Of a stretch of 64,000 nt of DNA, positions 56,857-64,000 are shown one piece after another (the stretch's first letter is position 1; every line of letters starts with the position of its first letter). Source of the DNA: Leptospira venezuelensis (lineage in GTDB: Bacteria > Spirochaetota > Leptospiria > Leptospirales > Leptospiraceae); contig NZ_NETS01000010.1 in assembly GCF_002150035.1 (NCBI RefSeq), positions 62,001 through 126,000 on the forward strand, written 5' to 3'. The notes under the pieces were generated by a model, which made no database searches, was not told where the DNA came from, and saw only the letters and a program-made list of their open reading frames with translations. The position numbers and the translations under genes were made by a program.

Positions 56857-58103
56857 TTCTTTAATAATGGTTTTAATTCCATAAGTATCTGTTCTTCTGG
56901 AATAGCTAAATCCAGTTTATCTACCTTTTTAGGAATTCTTCCAGAAGATACATCATCTCCGAGTGCTTTGATCTTAGCTAAGATCGTTTGATCCGTACAA
57001 TTGGAGATGGAGATAATATTTGGGACTTCTTTACCCCAAGAAAATTTTAAACCAGGCGAGTCCACAAAGAAGGATTCGGTGATCCCATCTCCTTCCTTAT
57101 CTATCATAGTGTAAACTGTAGAATCTCCGGTAACTACTGTGACCTTTTTACCTTTTAAAAAACGATCCACTTTGATCCGAGTATTCGTCATGTCCCGGTT
57201 CCAAATATAATAATACAATTTATCGATCTGAGAATCGATCAGTCGATCCACTGCAGTTTTGAAAAGTTGTCCGTATTTTTTACCTACTTCTTCTTCTCCT
57301 TTCATAAGACCGTCTACCTCTCTTGGGGTGGTAGAATGTAGATAAAAGTCCGGGAGTCCGTTAGAATGATTCATATAGAATACTTGTTCTTTTCGATCAC
57401 CAGGATACGGATTGGAATCTACAGAAGTATTATGCAAAAAACCTAATAAGAATTTTTTCCTCTCTTGGGTTTTTGACTTCAACTCTTCGAATCTAGCTCT
57501 GAGCGAACTTGTCTTTGGAGAATCTTTTCCATAAATACGTTCAGTTCTTGAATATTCCGCATATGCTACCTTCTCTGCTGCATATGACTTCAAAAGTTCA
57601 TCATCATATTTTAATAGAAGATCGAACTCTTTATTTTTCTCTTCTGGCTCTGCAGAAGTTCCCGTAGGTGCATTCGCTTTGCCTGTTTCCGCCTGGCTTG
57701 GTTCTGTTTTAGAAGAAGGTTTGGTTCTTTCTGATTCAGGTAATTTATAATATTCCTGTTCCAGATCTTTGAGTCTGGTGAATTTATAAATTTTATTTAA
57801 GTAGTCCTTTTCCTTTTCCTTCACTTGGGCTGGATCATCAAATCCGTCCTTCAGAAGAGTAAGTTGCCCTCTATCAATGATGAGTAACGTGGATTCCGAA
57901 GTATCTCGATTAAGATTTCTTTCCGGAAGGGCCTTACCTTCCTTATCTACCAATTGAATATAATGAAATGCAACACGATCTGTGCGGAAATCGTTAATGT
58001 TTGTTACATCGGGAGAATTTTGCAGGTCCGGAGCTGCAGATAATATGACCCCAGCGATCAAAAGAATGAAAACGACTAAGGTTGTACGTTTGGATCCGGA
58101 CAT
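56850..58103 (-). CDS. Exported unknown protein
   Basis: 417 residues from ATG 58101-58103 (AAGGAT upstream); a TTG 11 codons earlier is unlikely. Signal peptide LVVFILLIAGVILSAAPDLQ. Long charged helical middle (coiled-coil-like, QVKEKEKDYLNKIYKFTRLK; KTEPSQAETGKANAPTGT linker) and a beta-rich end with VTVVTGDSTVYTMIDKEGDG. Length and composition suggest a conserved periplasmic protein; no domain recognised. Confidence 0.55.
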   Translation of the reverse strand: MSGSKRTTLVVFILLIAGVILSAAPDLQNSPDVTNINDFRTDRVAFHYIQLVDKEGKALPERNLNRDTSESTLLIIDRGQLTLLKDGFDDPAQVKEKEKDYLNKIYKFTRLKDLEQEYYKLPESERTKPSSKTEPSQAETGKANAPTGTSAEPEEKNKEFDLLLKYDDELLKSYAAEKVAYAEYSRTERIYGKDSPKTSSLRARFEELKSKTQERKKFLLGFLHNTSVDSNPYPGDRKEQVFYMNHSNGLPDFYLHSTTPREVDGLMKGEEEVGKKYGQLFKTAVDRLIDSQIDKLYYYIWNRDMTNTRIKVDRFLKGKKVTVVTGDSTVYTMIDKEGDGITESFFVDSPGLKFSWGKEVPNIISISNCTDQTILAKIKALGDDVSSGRIPKKVDKLDLAIPEEQILMELKPLLKNL

Positions 58104-58261
58104 ATCCTTAATACTATCGGCTTTAAAAAGGGTCAAAACAACCCTTTCATCCAGTTAATTTAGAGAGAAACTCCCAAATACAGGGATAAATCTTATAGTC
58201 CGTCGTAAAACTTAGGCAATAGAATTATACAAAGTTTCGGGCTTCAAGAGCCGACAGGCTC

Positions 58262-59023
58262 TTAAGGCTGTCTAGTATGGGAAGAAGATAGCAAATAGCT
58301 TAAACCGGACAGATCTCCCACTTCTCCGCCTAACTTGTATTCGATCCGATTTAGATCAGGATAGTTTTCGAATAAGGTTTTTTCAGTGGCTAAGAATGCG
58401 GAAGATAATAAACCCAATTTTTTTCGTTCTATCTCTGCAGATTTTTGCTCTTCTGTCATCTGACTTGCATACGTATAATCGATCCGGAATTTCATATCCG
58501 AAAGTAAACTTTCCAATGTGGACTTTCTCAAATCCAAGATCAATACATCTCCTCTTTTCCAGATAGAGATCACCGAGTCTTGTAAGTTAGGAAGTTTTTT
58601 CAAATTTCTATATTGTGCAGAAGCATTCGGCACAGTAGGATCGAAATAACTGGATTCTCCTGCTTCGCCTACTAAGGTCAAAACATCATGTCGAAAGTCT
58701 TCTCCAGTTAAGAGTACTTTTCTTTTTACAGGGAATACCTGACCTTCTCCGTCCGAACCATATATTACGATTTCTTTTCTAGGATCGAAGTTCGGTAGAT
58801 CGTATAATGTAAATGGAACAAGCAGCTTTAATGGATTTTTTCCAGCGAGGATAAAACCAGTTAGGAATAATAAAACAATTATCCAGGAATAAGTTAAGAA
58901 TAAGATCCTTTTGGATTCTTTAGAATCGGCGGCTCTGGTCGCCAATTCGAAAACCCAGGTATAAAAGGTATCCAAATGAGTGAGGAAGCGATTCCAAATT
59001 TCCTTAATCTTTTGCAAGTTCAT
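58262..59023 (-). CDS. GerMN-like membrane-anchored protein next to amidase
   Basis: 253 residues with one N-terminal span (RILFLTYSWIIVLLFLTGFI) and an outside domain. The segment LLTGEDFRHDVLTLVGEAGE then SVISIWKRGDVLILDLRKST and TEKTLFENYPDLNRIEYKLG resembles the GerMN domain of GerM-type proteins (strand-helix-strand ending in a KLGG turn). Its start lies 20 bases inside the end of the amidase gene, so both are made together. GerMN proteins are known next to cell-wall amidases in other bacteria; a peptidoglycan role follows from that. Confidence 0.55.
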   Translation of the reverse strand: MNLQKIKEIWNRFLTHLDTFYTWVFELATRAADSKESKRILFLTYSWIIVLLFLTGFILAGKNPLKLLVPFTLYDLPNFDPRKEIVIYGSDGEGQVFPVKRKVLLTGEDFRHDVLTLVGEAGESSYFDPTVPNASAQYRNLKKLPNLQDSVISIWKRGDVLILDLRKSTLESLLSDMKFRIDYTYASQMTEEQKSAEIERKKLGLLSSAFLATEKTLFENYPDLNRIEYKLGGEVGDLSGLSYLLSSSHTRQP

Positions 59024-60095
59024 ACGCTCTCACACCTTCTAATATACTTTTGGCCAATTTCACTTGGTGAGTTTTATCAGCCAATACCTCTGATTCTTTA
59101 TTATGGGTGAGGTAACCCATTTCAACTAGGATTGCAGGCATCAAACTTCCCCTTAGCACGGAAAAGTCCGCTTTCTTCACTCCTCTAGACAATATCTTTG
59201 GACCAAGGTTTTTTTTCATCTCGGATTCAACACTTCTGGCAAGAAGACGGCTTCTTCTTTGGATCATGGAGGACATCATTCCAGCCTGGATTTTCCCGTA
59301 GGAGGTCCCACCTTTCTTCCCAGAAATCCCATTTTCGAATAAGGACACTTCTCTAGCTGTTTCTGTGCTTGGTGTCTGGGATAAATAATATACTTCGAAA
59401 CCATTTACATCGGATGAAATAGAGGCATTACAATGCAAACTTACGAATAAGACAGATCCGCCCTTTTGGACCTCTTTATTTGCGATCTCAGACCTTCTCT
59501 CCAATTCTATAAATGAATCATTGGACCTGGTCAGGATTACTCGAACTTCGGGATAAACCTTATTCAGAAATTTTTTCAAGAAGCGGGCCACCTGAAGAGA
59601 AACCAATTTTTCCTGGGTCCCTTTATCGGAAGAAGTCCCCGGATCTTTTCCTCCATGCCCTGCATCCACTATGATGGCAGAAAGTTTTAATCTTTCCGCT
59701 TTAGGTAATAGATCGAATATGAGTTCGTCTTCTTTAAATTCGTAACTTACGTCCCCCGGCAATAAACGAACAAATATTGCTTCTACAAGATCGGGAGGAA
59801 GTAGAAAGTCCTTGTCTTTGTATACAACAGGTAAATTTGTTTTTTCCAAACTACCATTGATTGCATAAAAGGAAGCTCCGATCCGAAATCGGATCTCGCC
59901 GGAAGCGTGAGAGATAGAGCCAACTAACGTAGTTGACTCGAATTTGGATTGTAGTCCTGGGATCTTTTTATGGATCTCTTCGAAGGACACGTATCCGTTC
60001 TTGCCGATGGTTTGTATCCTGGACTCGGCAAAAACAGGTGCGCTAAAGAGTAGAAAGAATCCTAACCCCCAAAGAAGGATTTGATCCTTGTCCAA
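59004..60095 (-). CDS. N-acetylmuramoyl-L-alanine amidase (AmiC-like)
   Basis: 363 residues. TTG start supported by AAGAAGGGTTCAAT upstream; the signal peptide is ILLWGLGFFLLFSAPVFAES. After a ~120-residue lead domain the zinc amidase_3 domain shows DAGHGGKDPGTSS, the metal glutamate in FIELERRSEIAN, SLHCNAS and the catalytic ILVEMGYLTH. It cleaves the amide between muramic acid and the stem peptide during cell separation. The start overlaps the 3' end of the helicase gene by 34 bases, so transcription is shared. Confidence 0.87.
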   Translation of the reverse strand: MDKDQILLWGLGFFLLFSAPVFAESRIQTIGKNGYVSFEEIHKKIPGLQSKFESTTLVGSISHASGEIRFRIGASFYAINGSLEKTNLPVVYKDKDFLLPPDLVEAIFVRLLPGDVSYEFKEDELIFDLLPKAERLKLSAIIVDAGHGGKDPGTSSDKGTQEKLVSLQVARFLKKFLNKVYPEVRVILTRSNDSFIELERRSEIANKEVQKGGSVLFVSLHCNASISSDVNGFEVYYLSQTPSTETAREVSLFENGISGKKGGTSYGKIQAGMMSSMIQRRSRLLARSVESEMKKNLGPKILSRGVKKADFSVLRGSLMPAILVEMGYLTHNKESEVLADKTHQVKLAKSILEGVRAYELAKD

Positions 60096-61732
60096 ATTGA
60101 ACCCTTCTTCTTATCAGAAGATCTTTTAGAATCGTTTATATCGAATAAGTTACGCTTGCTCTTATCGTAATTCGATTTTTGTTTTTTATTCTCATGATTT
60201 TGATGATTGTGAGAAGGTTGTTTTTGGAAATCGGAACGTTGTTTTCCTTTCTTCTGGTTCTGGTTTTTCTGGTTTCTATCTTTACGAGCACCATTGGAAC
60301 CGAATACACTGTCCGCTTTTTGTAAAAACTCTTGGGCCTCTTGGATAGCAGCTTCCGGTCTTTTTTTATGACCTCCGCTCTGCTTACCCGGTCTCGAATC
60401 TTTGTTGAAATCTTTTTTGCGATCTCCAGATTCTTTATTCCAGTTCTTCTCGCCTCTTTGATTCCCGCCGTTACCGTTACGTTGGAAATCGCCTCTTTGT
60501 TTTTTAGGGCCTCTGTCTCTTCCTTGGTTTCTATTTCCATTTCTTTCGACAGGAGCATTATCGAATGCATCTCCGCCTACAAAAACTTGGAACTCACCGG
60601 CAGGGAATGTAAGTGCTTCTTCGTGAACAGGTAGAACATCAATCTTTTGTTTCAGATATTTTTCTATCTTTTCCAATTCAACATAATCGGATTCAGAGCA
60701 GAAGCTAATGGATTTACCTACTCTTCCAGCTCTTGCAGTTCTTCCAATCCTATGCACATAATTTTCCGTATCCTGAGGAAGATCGAAATTGAAAACTACT
60801 TCGATGTTTTCCACATCGATACCACGGCTTGCGACATCAGTCGCTACCATGAACTTGAATTTTCCGGATTTAAAATCCCTCATCAGTCTAAGTCTTTTTT
60901 TCTGATCTAAGTCAGAAGAAATCCCAGTGATAGGAATTCCATATTTTCTGAGAGAATAGACTATTTTAGGAATATTCGCTTTAAAATTTGTGAATATAAT
61001 TCCTTGTCCTTCCAATTCTTCGGCAAGAATGGAGTTCACCATATAAGGTAACTTCTCCTCTCTTCCCAAGTGAACCAGTTTCTGATCTATTCTTTCAGTG
61101 ATCAGTTTATCAGGATTGATCTGTATCTCCACAGGCTCGTTCATAAAACGATATGCAAGGCGCATAACTTCGACCGAAAGAGTTGCGGAGAAAAGTAATG
61201 TTTGCTTTCTGTTCTTACATTTATGAAGAAGCCAACGTATATCGTAGATGAAACCCATGTCCAACATACGATCTGCTTCATCCAAAATGAAAAACTCGAC
61301 CTTTTCTAGATCGGCGCTTCCGCTTCTTGCTAGATCGATCAATCTTCCTGGAGTTGCAACGATAAGACCATTCAGTCCGTTCAGATCTCTATTCTGAACT
61401 TTGTAATCTGTTCCACCGATAATTGGGACAACTCTATAGTCTGTATGTTTCAGTAACTTTTCGGCTTCTTCCGAAATTTGGATCACTAACTCTCTAGTAG
61501 GAGCAAGGATCAAAGTACTGACCCCTTGTATTCCTCTTGTCAAGATGGAGTGAATGGTTGGCACCAAGAATGCCACAGTTTTACCGGTTCCTGTTTGTGC
61601 TAAACCGGTAACATCCCTACCTTCTATTCCGGGCGGGATTGCTTTTTCTTGTATAGGAGTGAGCTCGGTAAATCCTGCTTCTTGGATTGCTTTTTGCAGG
61701 TTAGGCTCTAGATTTAATTCTTCGAATTTCAT
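60062..61732 (-). CDS. DEAD-box ATP-dependent RNA helicase (RhlE-like)
   Basis: 556 residues. All motifs present: Q motif (TPIQEKAIPPG), AQTGTGKT, PTRELVIQI, TPGRLI, DEAD, SAT, DVASRGID and HRIGRTARAGR. After about residue 375 comes a ~180-residue Lys/Arg/Asn/Gln-rich tail with RGG-like pieces (GNGGNQRGEKNWNKESGDRK), typical of RNA-binding ends of RhlE-type helicases. Likely helps ribosome assembly or RNA turnover in the cold. The end overlaps the amidase start; its own start overlaps the methyltransferase end by 4 bases. Confidence 0.9.
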   Translation of the reverse strand: MKFEELNLEPNLQKAIQEAGFTELTPIQEKAIPPGIEGRDVTGLAQTGTGKTVAFLVPTIHSILTRGIQGVSTLILAPTRELVIQISEEAEKLLKHTDYRVVPIIGGTDYKVQNRDLNGLNGLIVATPGRLIDLARSGSADLEKVEFFILDEADRMLDMGFIYDIRWLLHKCKNRKQTLLFSATLSVEVMRLAYRFMNEPVEIQINPDKLITERIDQKLVHLGREEKLPYMVNSILAEELEGQGIIFTNFKANIPKIVYSLRKYGIPITGISSDLDQKKRLRLMRDFKSGKFKFMVATDVASRGIDVENIEVVFNFDLPQDTENYVHRIGRTARAGRVGKSISFCSESDYVELEKIEKYLKQKIDVLPVHEEALTFPAGEFQVFVGGDAFDNAPVERNGNRNQGRDRGPKKQRGDFQRNGNGGNQRGEKNWNKESGDRKKDFNKDSRPGKQSGGHKKRPEAAIQEAQEFLQKADSVFGSNGARKDRNQKNQNQKKGKQRSDFQKQPSHNHQNHENKKQKSNYDKSKRNLFDINDSKRSSDKKKGSIWTRIKSFFGG

Positions 61733-62529
61733 ATTTTTTTAATCGCGATTGAGTGGAATGTGTCGGCGTAGCAGGAGAGGTTTGCGAAGCGAACAAAGAG
61801 CCGATGTGTCAGGTATTTGCCTTTCCATCCCTTATCTCTACTAGGGTGGTATGACATTGGTTTCTTATATACCGTGACGAGACCGTACATTTTCAACATT
61901 TTTTTAAGAGAATCGGGTGAGTAATCCCAAAAATGGTCCGACGGATGAGTGCGAAACCATTCTTCAGGATTGGTTTGAAAAGAAGGTCCATTCAATGAAG
62001 GAAGACCTAAGAATAATAGCCCACCCGGCTTTAACAATTTATTAATCCTCTCAAAAACAAGTTCCGCATTCGGAAAATGTTCTATTACAAAAAACGCACA
62101 GACCGCATCGAAAGTTTCTTGGGGAAAAATGGAATCATCCAAGAAAGAACCGGAAACAACATCCAAACCTAATTTATCTTTGGAATACTCCGCTTCTGTG
62201 GAAGAAAGCTCCAGACCTTTAACTTTGTATCCCTTCTTCTCCGCTTCGGATAAGAAGAAGCCAGCGGCAGATCCTATTTCGAAAAGAGTTTTACCTTTCG
62301 GATCTTGGAATGCGCTCATCATTTCTAAACGCGCCTTGGCTAAATTTCTAAGCTGAGGTTCATCCTCATAGTAGGTCTTTTTGTACTGATTCTTGTATTC
62401 TTCCTGAAAATAGGAATCTTCGTAATCCCTTTCCTTTGCCAATTTATAGAAATGGACCCCCGTGCGACGGCATACCATATAGGCTTCCGGATAATCTGGA
62501 TGAGGTTCCAATTCAAGTATTGAGGACAT
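61729..62529 (-). CDS. Class I SAM-dependent methyltransferase
   Basis: 266 residues. The SAM motif I is LFEIGSAAGFFLSEAEKKGY, followed by KGLELSSTEAEY (acidic end of strand 2) and FDAVCAFFVIEHFPN (motif post II), LKPGGLLFLGLPSL (motif III). The N-terminal ~60 residues (EAYMVCRRTGVHFYKLAKER) form a small leading domain. Substrate unknown. Read together with the helicase and amidase as one transcript. Confidence 0.82.
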   Translation of the reverse strand: MSSILELEPHPDYPEAYMVCRRTGVHFYKLAKERDYEDSYFQEEYKNQYKKTYYEDEPQLRNLAKARLEMMSAFQDPKGKTLFEIGSAAGFFLSEAEKKGYKVKGLELSSTEAEYSKDKLGLDVVSGSFLDDSIFPQETFDAVCAFFVIEHFPNAELVFERINKLLKPGGLLFLGLPSLNGPSFQTNPEEWFRTHPSDHFWDYSPDSLKKMLKMYGLVTVYKKPMSYHPSRDKGWKGKYLTHRLFVRFANLSCYADTFHSIAIKKI

Positions 62530-62666
62530 GCTTGCCTACAAGAAGCTTGTCACAAAGTCTTCCCTACGTAAAGGAAAATCCCCGGGCCTGGAACGAAATA
62601 CGTGCTTGAAAAAAGGAGAAACCATCCAGGAATAGAAGAGAAACGGGAAAAGGACACCCTCTTAGA

Positions 62667-63125
62667 ATGAGCATACTCGAAAAAATCAAATCCCTTGGGT
62701 TGGAACTCCCACCTGCGCCTAAGGCGATTGCAGCTTATATACCTGCCATACAAACAGGAAATCTCGTATTCACCTCCGGCCAATTACCTTTGAAAGATGG
62801 TAAGCTCATGCTTACAGGAACTCTAGGAGCAGGACTCTCGATTGACGATGTGAAAGCTGCCACAGAACAAGCTGCGCTAAATGGGCTTGCTGCAATTGCA
62901 GGTGTGATCGGGGATTTGGATAAGATCAAAAGTATTGTAAAGATCGGAGTATTCGTTTCTTCCAGCCCTGATTTCGTTGAACAACATCTAGTCGCAAATC
63001 ACGCATCCAATCTACTTTTAAGTATTTTTGGAGAAGCAGGACGTCATGCTCGTTTTGCAGTAGGAAATTCCGCTCTTCCATTAGGTGCTCCAGTAGAAGT
63101 AGAAATGACGGTTTCTTTAGGATGA
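62667..63125 (+). CDS. RidA/YjgF-family protein
   Basis: 152 residues, slightly longer than classic RidA. Signature parts: TSGQLPLKDGKLMLTGTLGA, AATEQAALNGLAAIAG, GVFVSSSPDFVEQHLVANHA and ARFAVGNSALPLGAPVEVEM; the Arg in ARFAVG corresponds to the residue that binds substrate carboxylate in imine deaminases. It may detoxify enamine/imine intermediates. The stop overlaps the next ATG (ATGA). Confidence 0.85.
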   Translation: MSILEKIKSLGLELPPAPKAIAAYIPAIQTGNLVFTSGQLPLKDGKLMLTGTLGAGLSIDDVKAATEQAALNGLAAIAGVIGDLDKIKSIVKIGVFVSSSPDFVEQHLVANHASNLLLSIFGEAGRHARFAVGNSALPLGAPVEVEMTVSLG

Positions 63126-63694
63126 TCAAAAACCTTCTCAGAGATCTAAGCCTGGCCCTTCCTGCAACATCTGTTGTTTTAAACGGATGGAAAAGATTTC
63201 TTTCCCAACTTTTAGGAAGATTTATAGAATTCTATTCCGAGAAAAGTGGGAAGGAAAAGTTAATCTTCGTATTAGCATTACTTCAATTATTCTTTAGCCT
63301 AGGAAGTTGGATCAATTACTCTATCAATTTAGGTGTTGAATCCGGGCAGGATCTCATTTCCAAACTGGGCAGCTTTTTTGGAATAGAGCCTAGTCGCAGT
63401 GGTTTAGAAGAAGTGAACGTAAGAACTGCTTCTAATATATTTTTCATCATACTTTGCTTTTTGACATTCTTCTTTGGTGGTTTCTGGAGAAGTGAGTGGA
63501 TTGGAAAAACAATCGTTCTACTCCAAGGATTCTCAGGCATACTACTACTTCTCGGGATATTATTGCCTGATGTATTCTTCGTAAGTTTTATTAGAGACCA
63601 GGATTATTATTATAATTTCAACTTTTACGCATTCTGTTCACTTTGGGCGTTAACTACAATTTCCTCCCTAACATTATGGAATTCTAAACTTTAA
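63122..63694 (+). CDS. Four-span membrane protein coupled to RidA gene
   Basis: 190 residues with four hydrophobic segments: about 44-64 (LIFVLALLQLFFSLGSW), 101-119 (NIFFIILCFLTFFFGGFW), 126-146 (VLLQGFSGILLLLGILLP) and 160-185. ATGA overlap with the RidA gene, 9 bases before the ModB gene. No motif recognised. Position suggests it may belong with the molybdate transporter unit but nothing in the sequence shows it. Confidence 0.6.
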   Translation: MIKNLLRDLSLALPATSVVLNGWKRFLSQLLGRFIEFYSEKSGKEKLIFVLALLQLFFSLGSWINYSINLGVESGQDLISKLGSFFGIEPSRSGLEEVNVRTASNIFFIILCFLTFFFGGFWRSEWIGKTIVLLQGFSGILLLLGILLPDVFFVSFIRDQDYYYNFNFYAFCSLWALTTISSLTLWNSKL

Positions 63695-63703
63695 CTTAAC
63701 CTG

Positions 63704-64000
63704 ATGGATACTTTCAATTGGGACTCCATCAGATCTCCTCTATACCTCACACTTAAGGTAACTTTTTTTTCTACATTCTTTGCTGCCTTACTCGGAATAT
63801 TTTTCGCCTACTGGATGTCCAAACTTAGATTTTTTGGCAGGGCATTCGTGGATGCAGTCTTAACCTTGCCGATGGTTCTCCCTCCTACAGTGCTAGGATA
63901 TTATCTATTGGTGATATTCGGTAAAAAAGGATTACTAGGCCATTTTCTTGCCGAACAATTCCAATATTCTATATTATTCAATTTGCATGGAGCAGTTTTA
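63704..64000 (+). CDS. modB: Molybdate ABC transporter permease ModB (5' part)
   Basis: 99 codons from ATG 63704, frame open to the edge. MDTFNWDSIRSPLYLTLKVT, first span, then LRFFGRAFVDAVLTLPMVLP followed by PTVLGYYLL; the LPMVLPPTVLGYYLL segment is diagnostic of ModB/CysU-like permeases. It should form the membrane channel for molybdate; ATPase ModC would follow outside the window. Confidence 0.8.
   Translation, partial: MDTFNWDSIRSPLYLTLKVTFFSTFFAALLGIFFAYWMSKLRFFGRAFVDAVLTLPMVLPPTVLGYYLLVIFGKKGLLGHFLAEQFQYSILFNLHGAVL

Noticed and set aside
60136..60570. 144-codon frame inside the helicase gene
   Set aside because: It is a shifted reading of the low-complexity Lys/Asn/Gly tail of the helicase; the main frame has all helicase motifs.
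1..64000. tRNA, rRNA or riboswitch genes
   Set aside because: I scanned for cloverleaf-like ends, CCA tails and long conserved rRNA blocks and saw none; a covariance-model search could still find small RNAs.

Overview
The window looks like a chromosomal segment of a spirochaete of the genus Leptospira. This is an inference from style and content, with no database support: low G+C (roughly 38-40%), a very high density of lipoproteins with relaxed spirochaetal lipoboxes (for example LFSC, LLQC, LSNC), two PilZ/DUF1577-like proteins, a chemotaxis operon, an SBBP-repeat lipoprotein and a giant FG-GAP/YD-repeat Rhs protein. No rRNA, tRNA or CRISPR array was seen.

Layout. (1) 1-3.3 kb: lipoprotein end, DUF1330 protein, then a Baeyer-Villiger-type monooxygenase plus SDR operon. 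(2) 3.3-11.6 kb, minus strand: one chemotaxis operon (REC-HATPase protein, CheA, CheW, Aer-like MCP, CheB, CheR, CheY) with 3-12 bp gaps or overlaps, facing a divergent PilZ-type gene. (3) 13-21 kb: outer-membrane-like protein, DMT transporter next to a broken MerR gene that keeps its operator, small secreted proteins and a run of orphan lipoproteins. (4) 22-23 kb: a scar of overlapping relics (an orphan tail-like fragment, a PIN-like remnant, a transposase remnant). (5) 24.1-26.3 kb: higher-G+C hydrolase/SDR/membrane-protein block beside a TetR gene, probably acquired. (6) 28-32.4 kb: SBBP lipoprotein and an IS1595/ISXO2-like transposase with a C-terminal winged-helix extension, followed by HNH and two unknown genes in one transcription unit. 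(7) 32.4-48.9 kb: accessory surface region with a frameshifted ~2190-codon Rhs gene, arrays of paralogous lipoproteins, an orphan Rhs 3' tail, and on the other strand a four-gene unit (beta-barrel-like protein, Kelch lipoprotein, TPR-like membrane protein, lipoprotein). (8) 48.9-54.1 kb: small-gene island with a PIN remnant, a HEPN-type protein, an XRE pseudogene, a membrane-protein/SEC-C pair and a second transposase copy. (9) 54-64 kb: ordinary core genes (PilZ protein, enoyl-CoA hydratase, GerMN-like protein and amidase, DEAD-box helicase, methyltransferase, RidA, ModB).

Best candidates for an undescribed system are the Rhs tail/lipoprotein modules at 21.5-22.8 and 34-43.5 kb, where tail-like sequence is followed directly by a lipoprotein gene three times and two of the lipoprotein genes carry short tandem duplications at their translation starts, and the transposase-HNH-X-Y cassette at 29.4-32.4 kb. 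The HEPN gene and TM/SEC-C pair between relics and a transposase are weaker candidates for a defence island.
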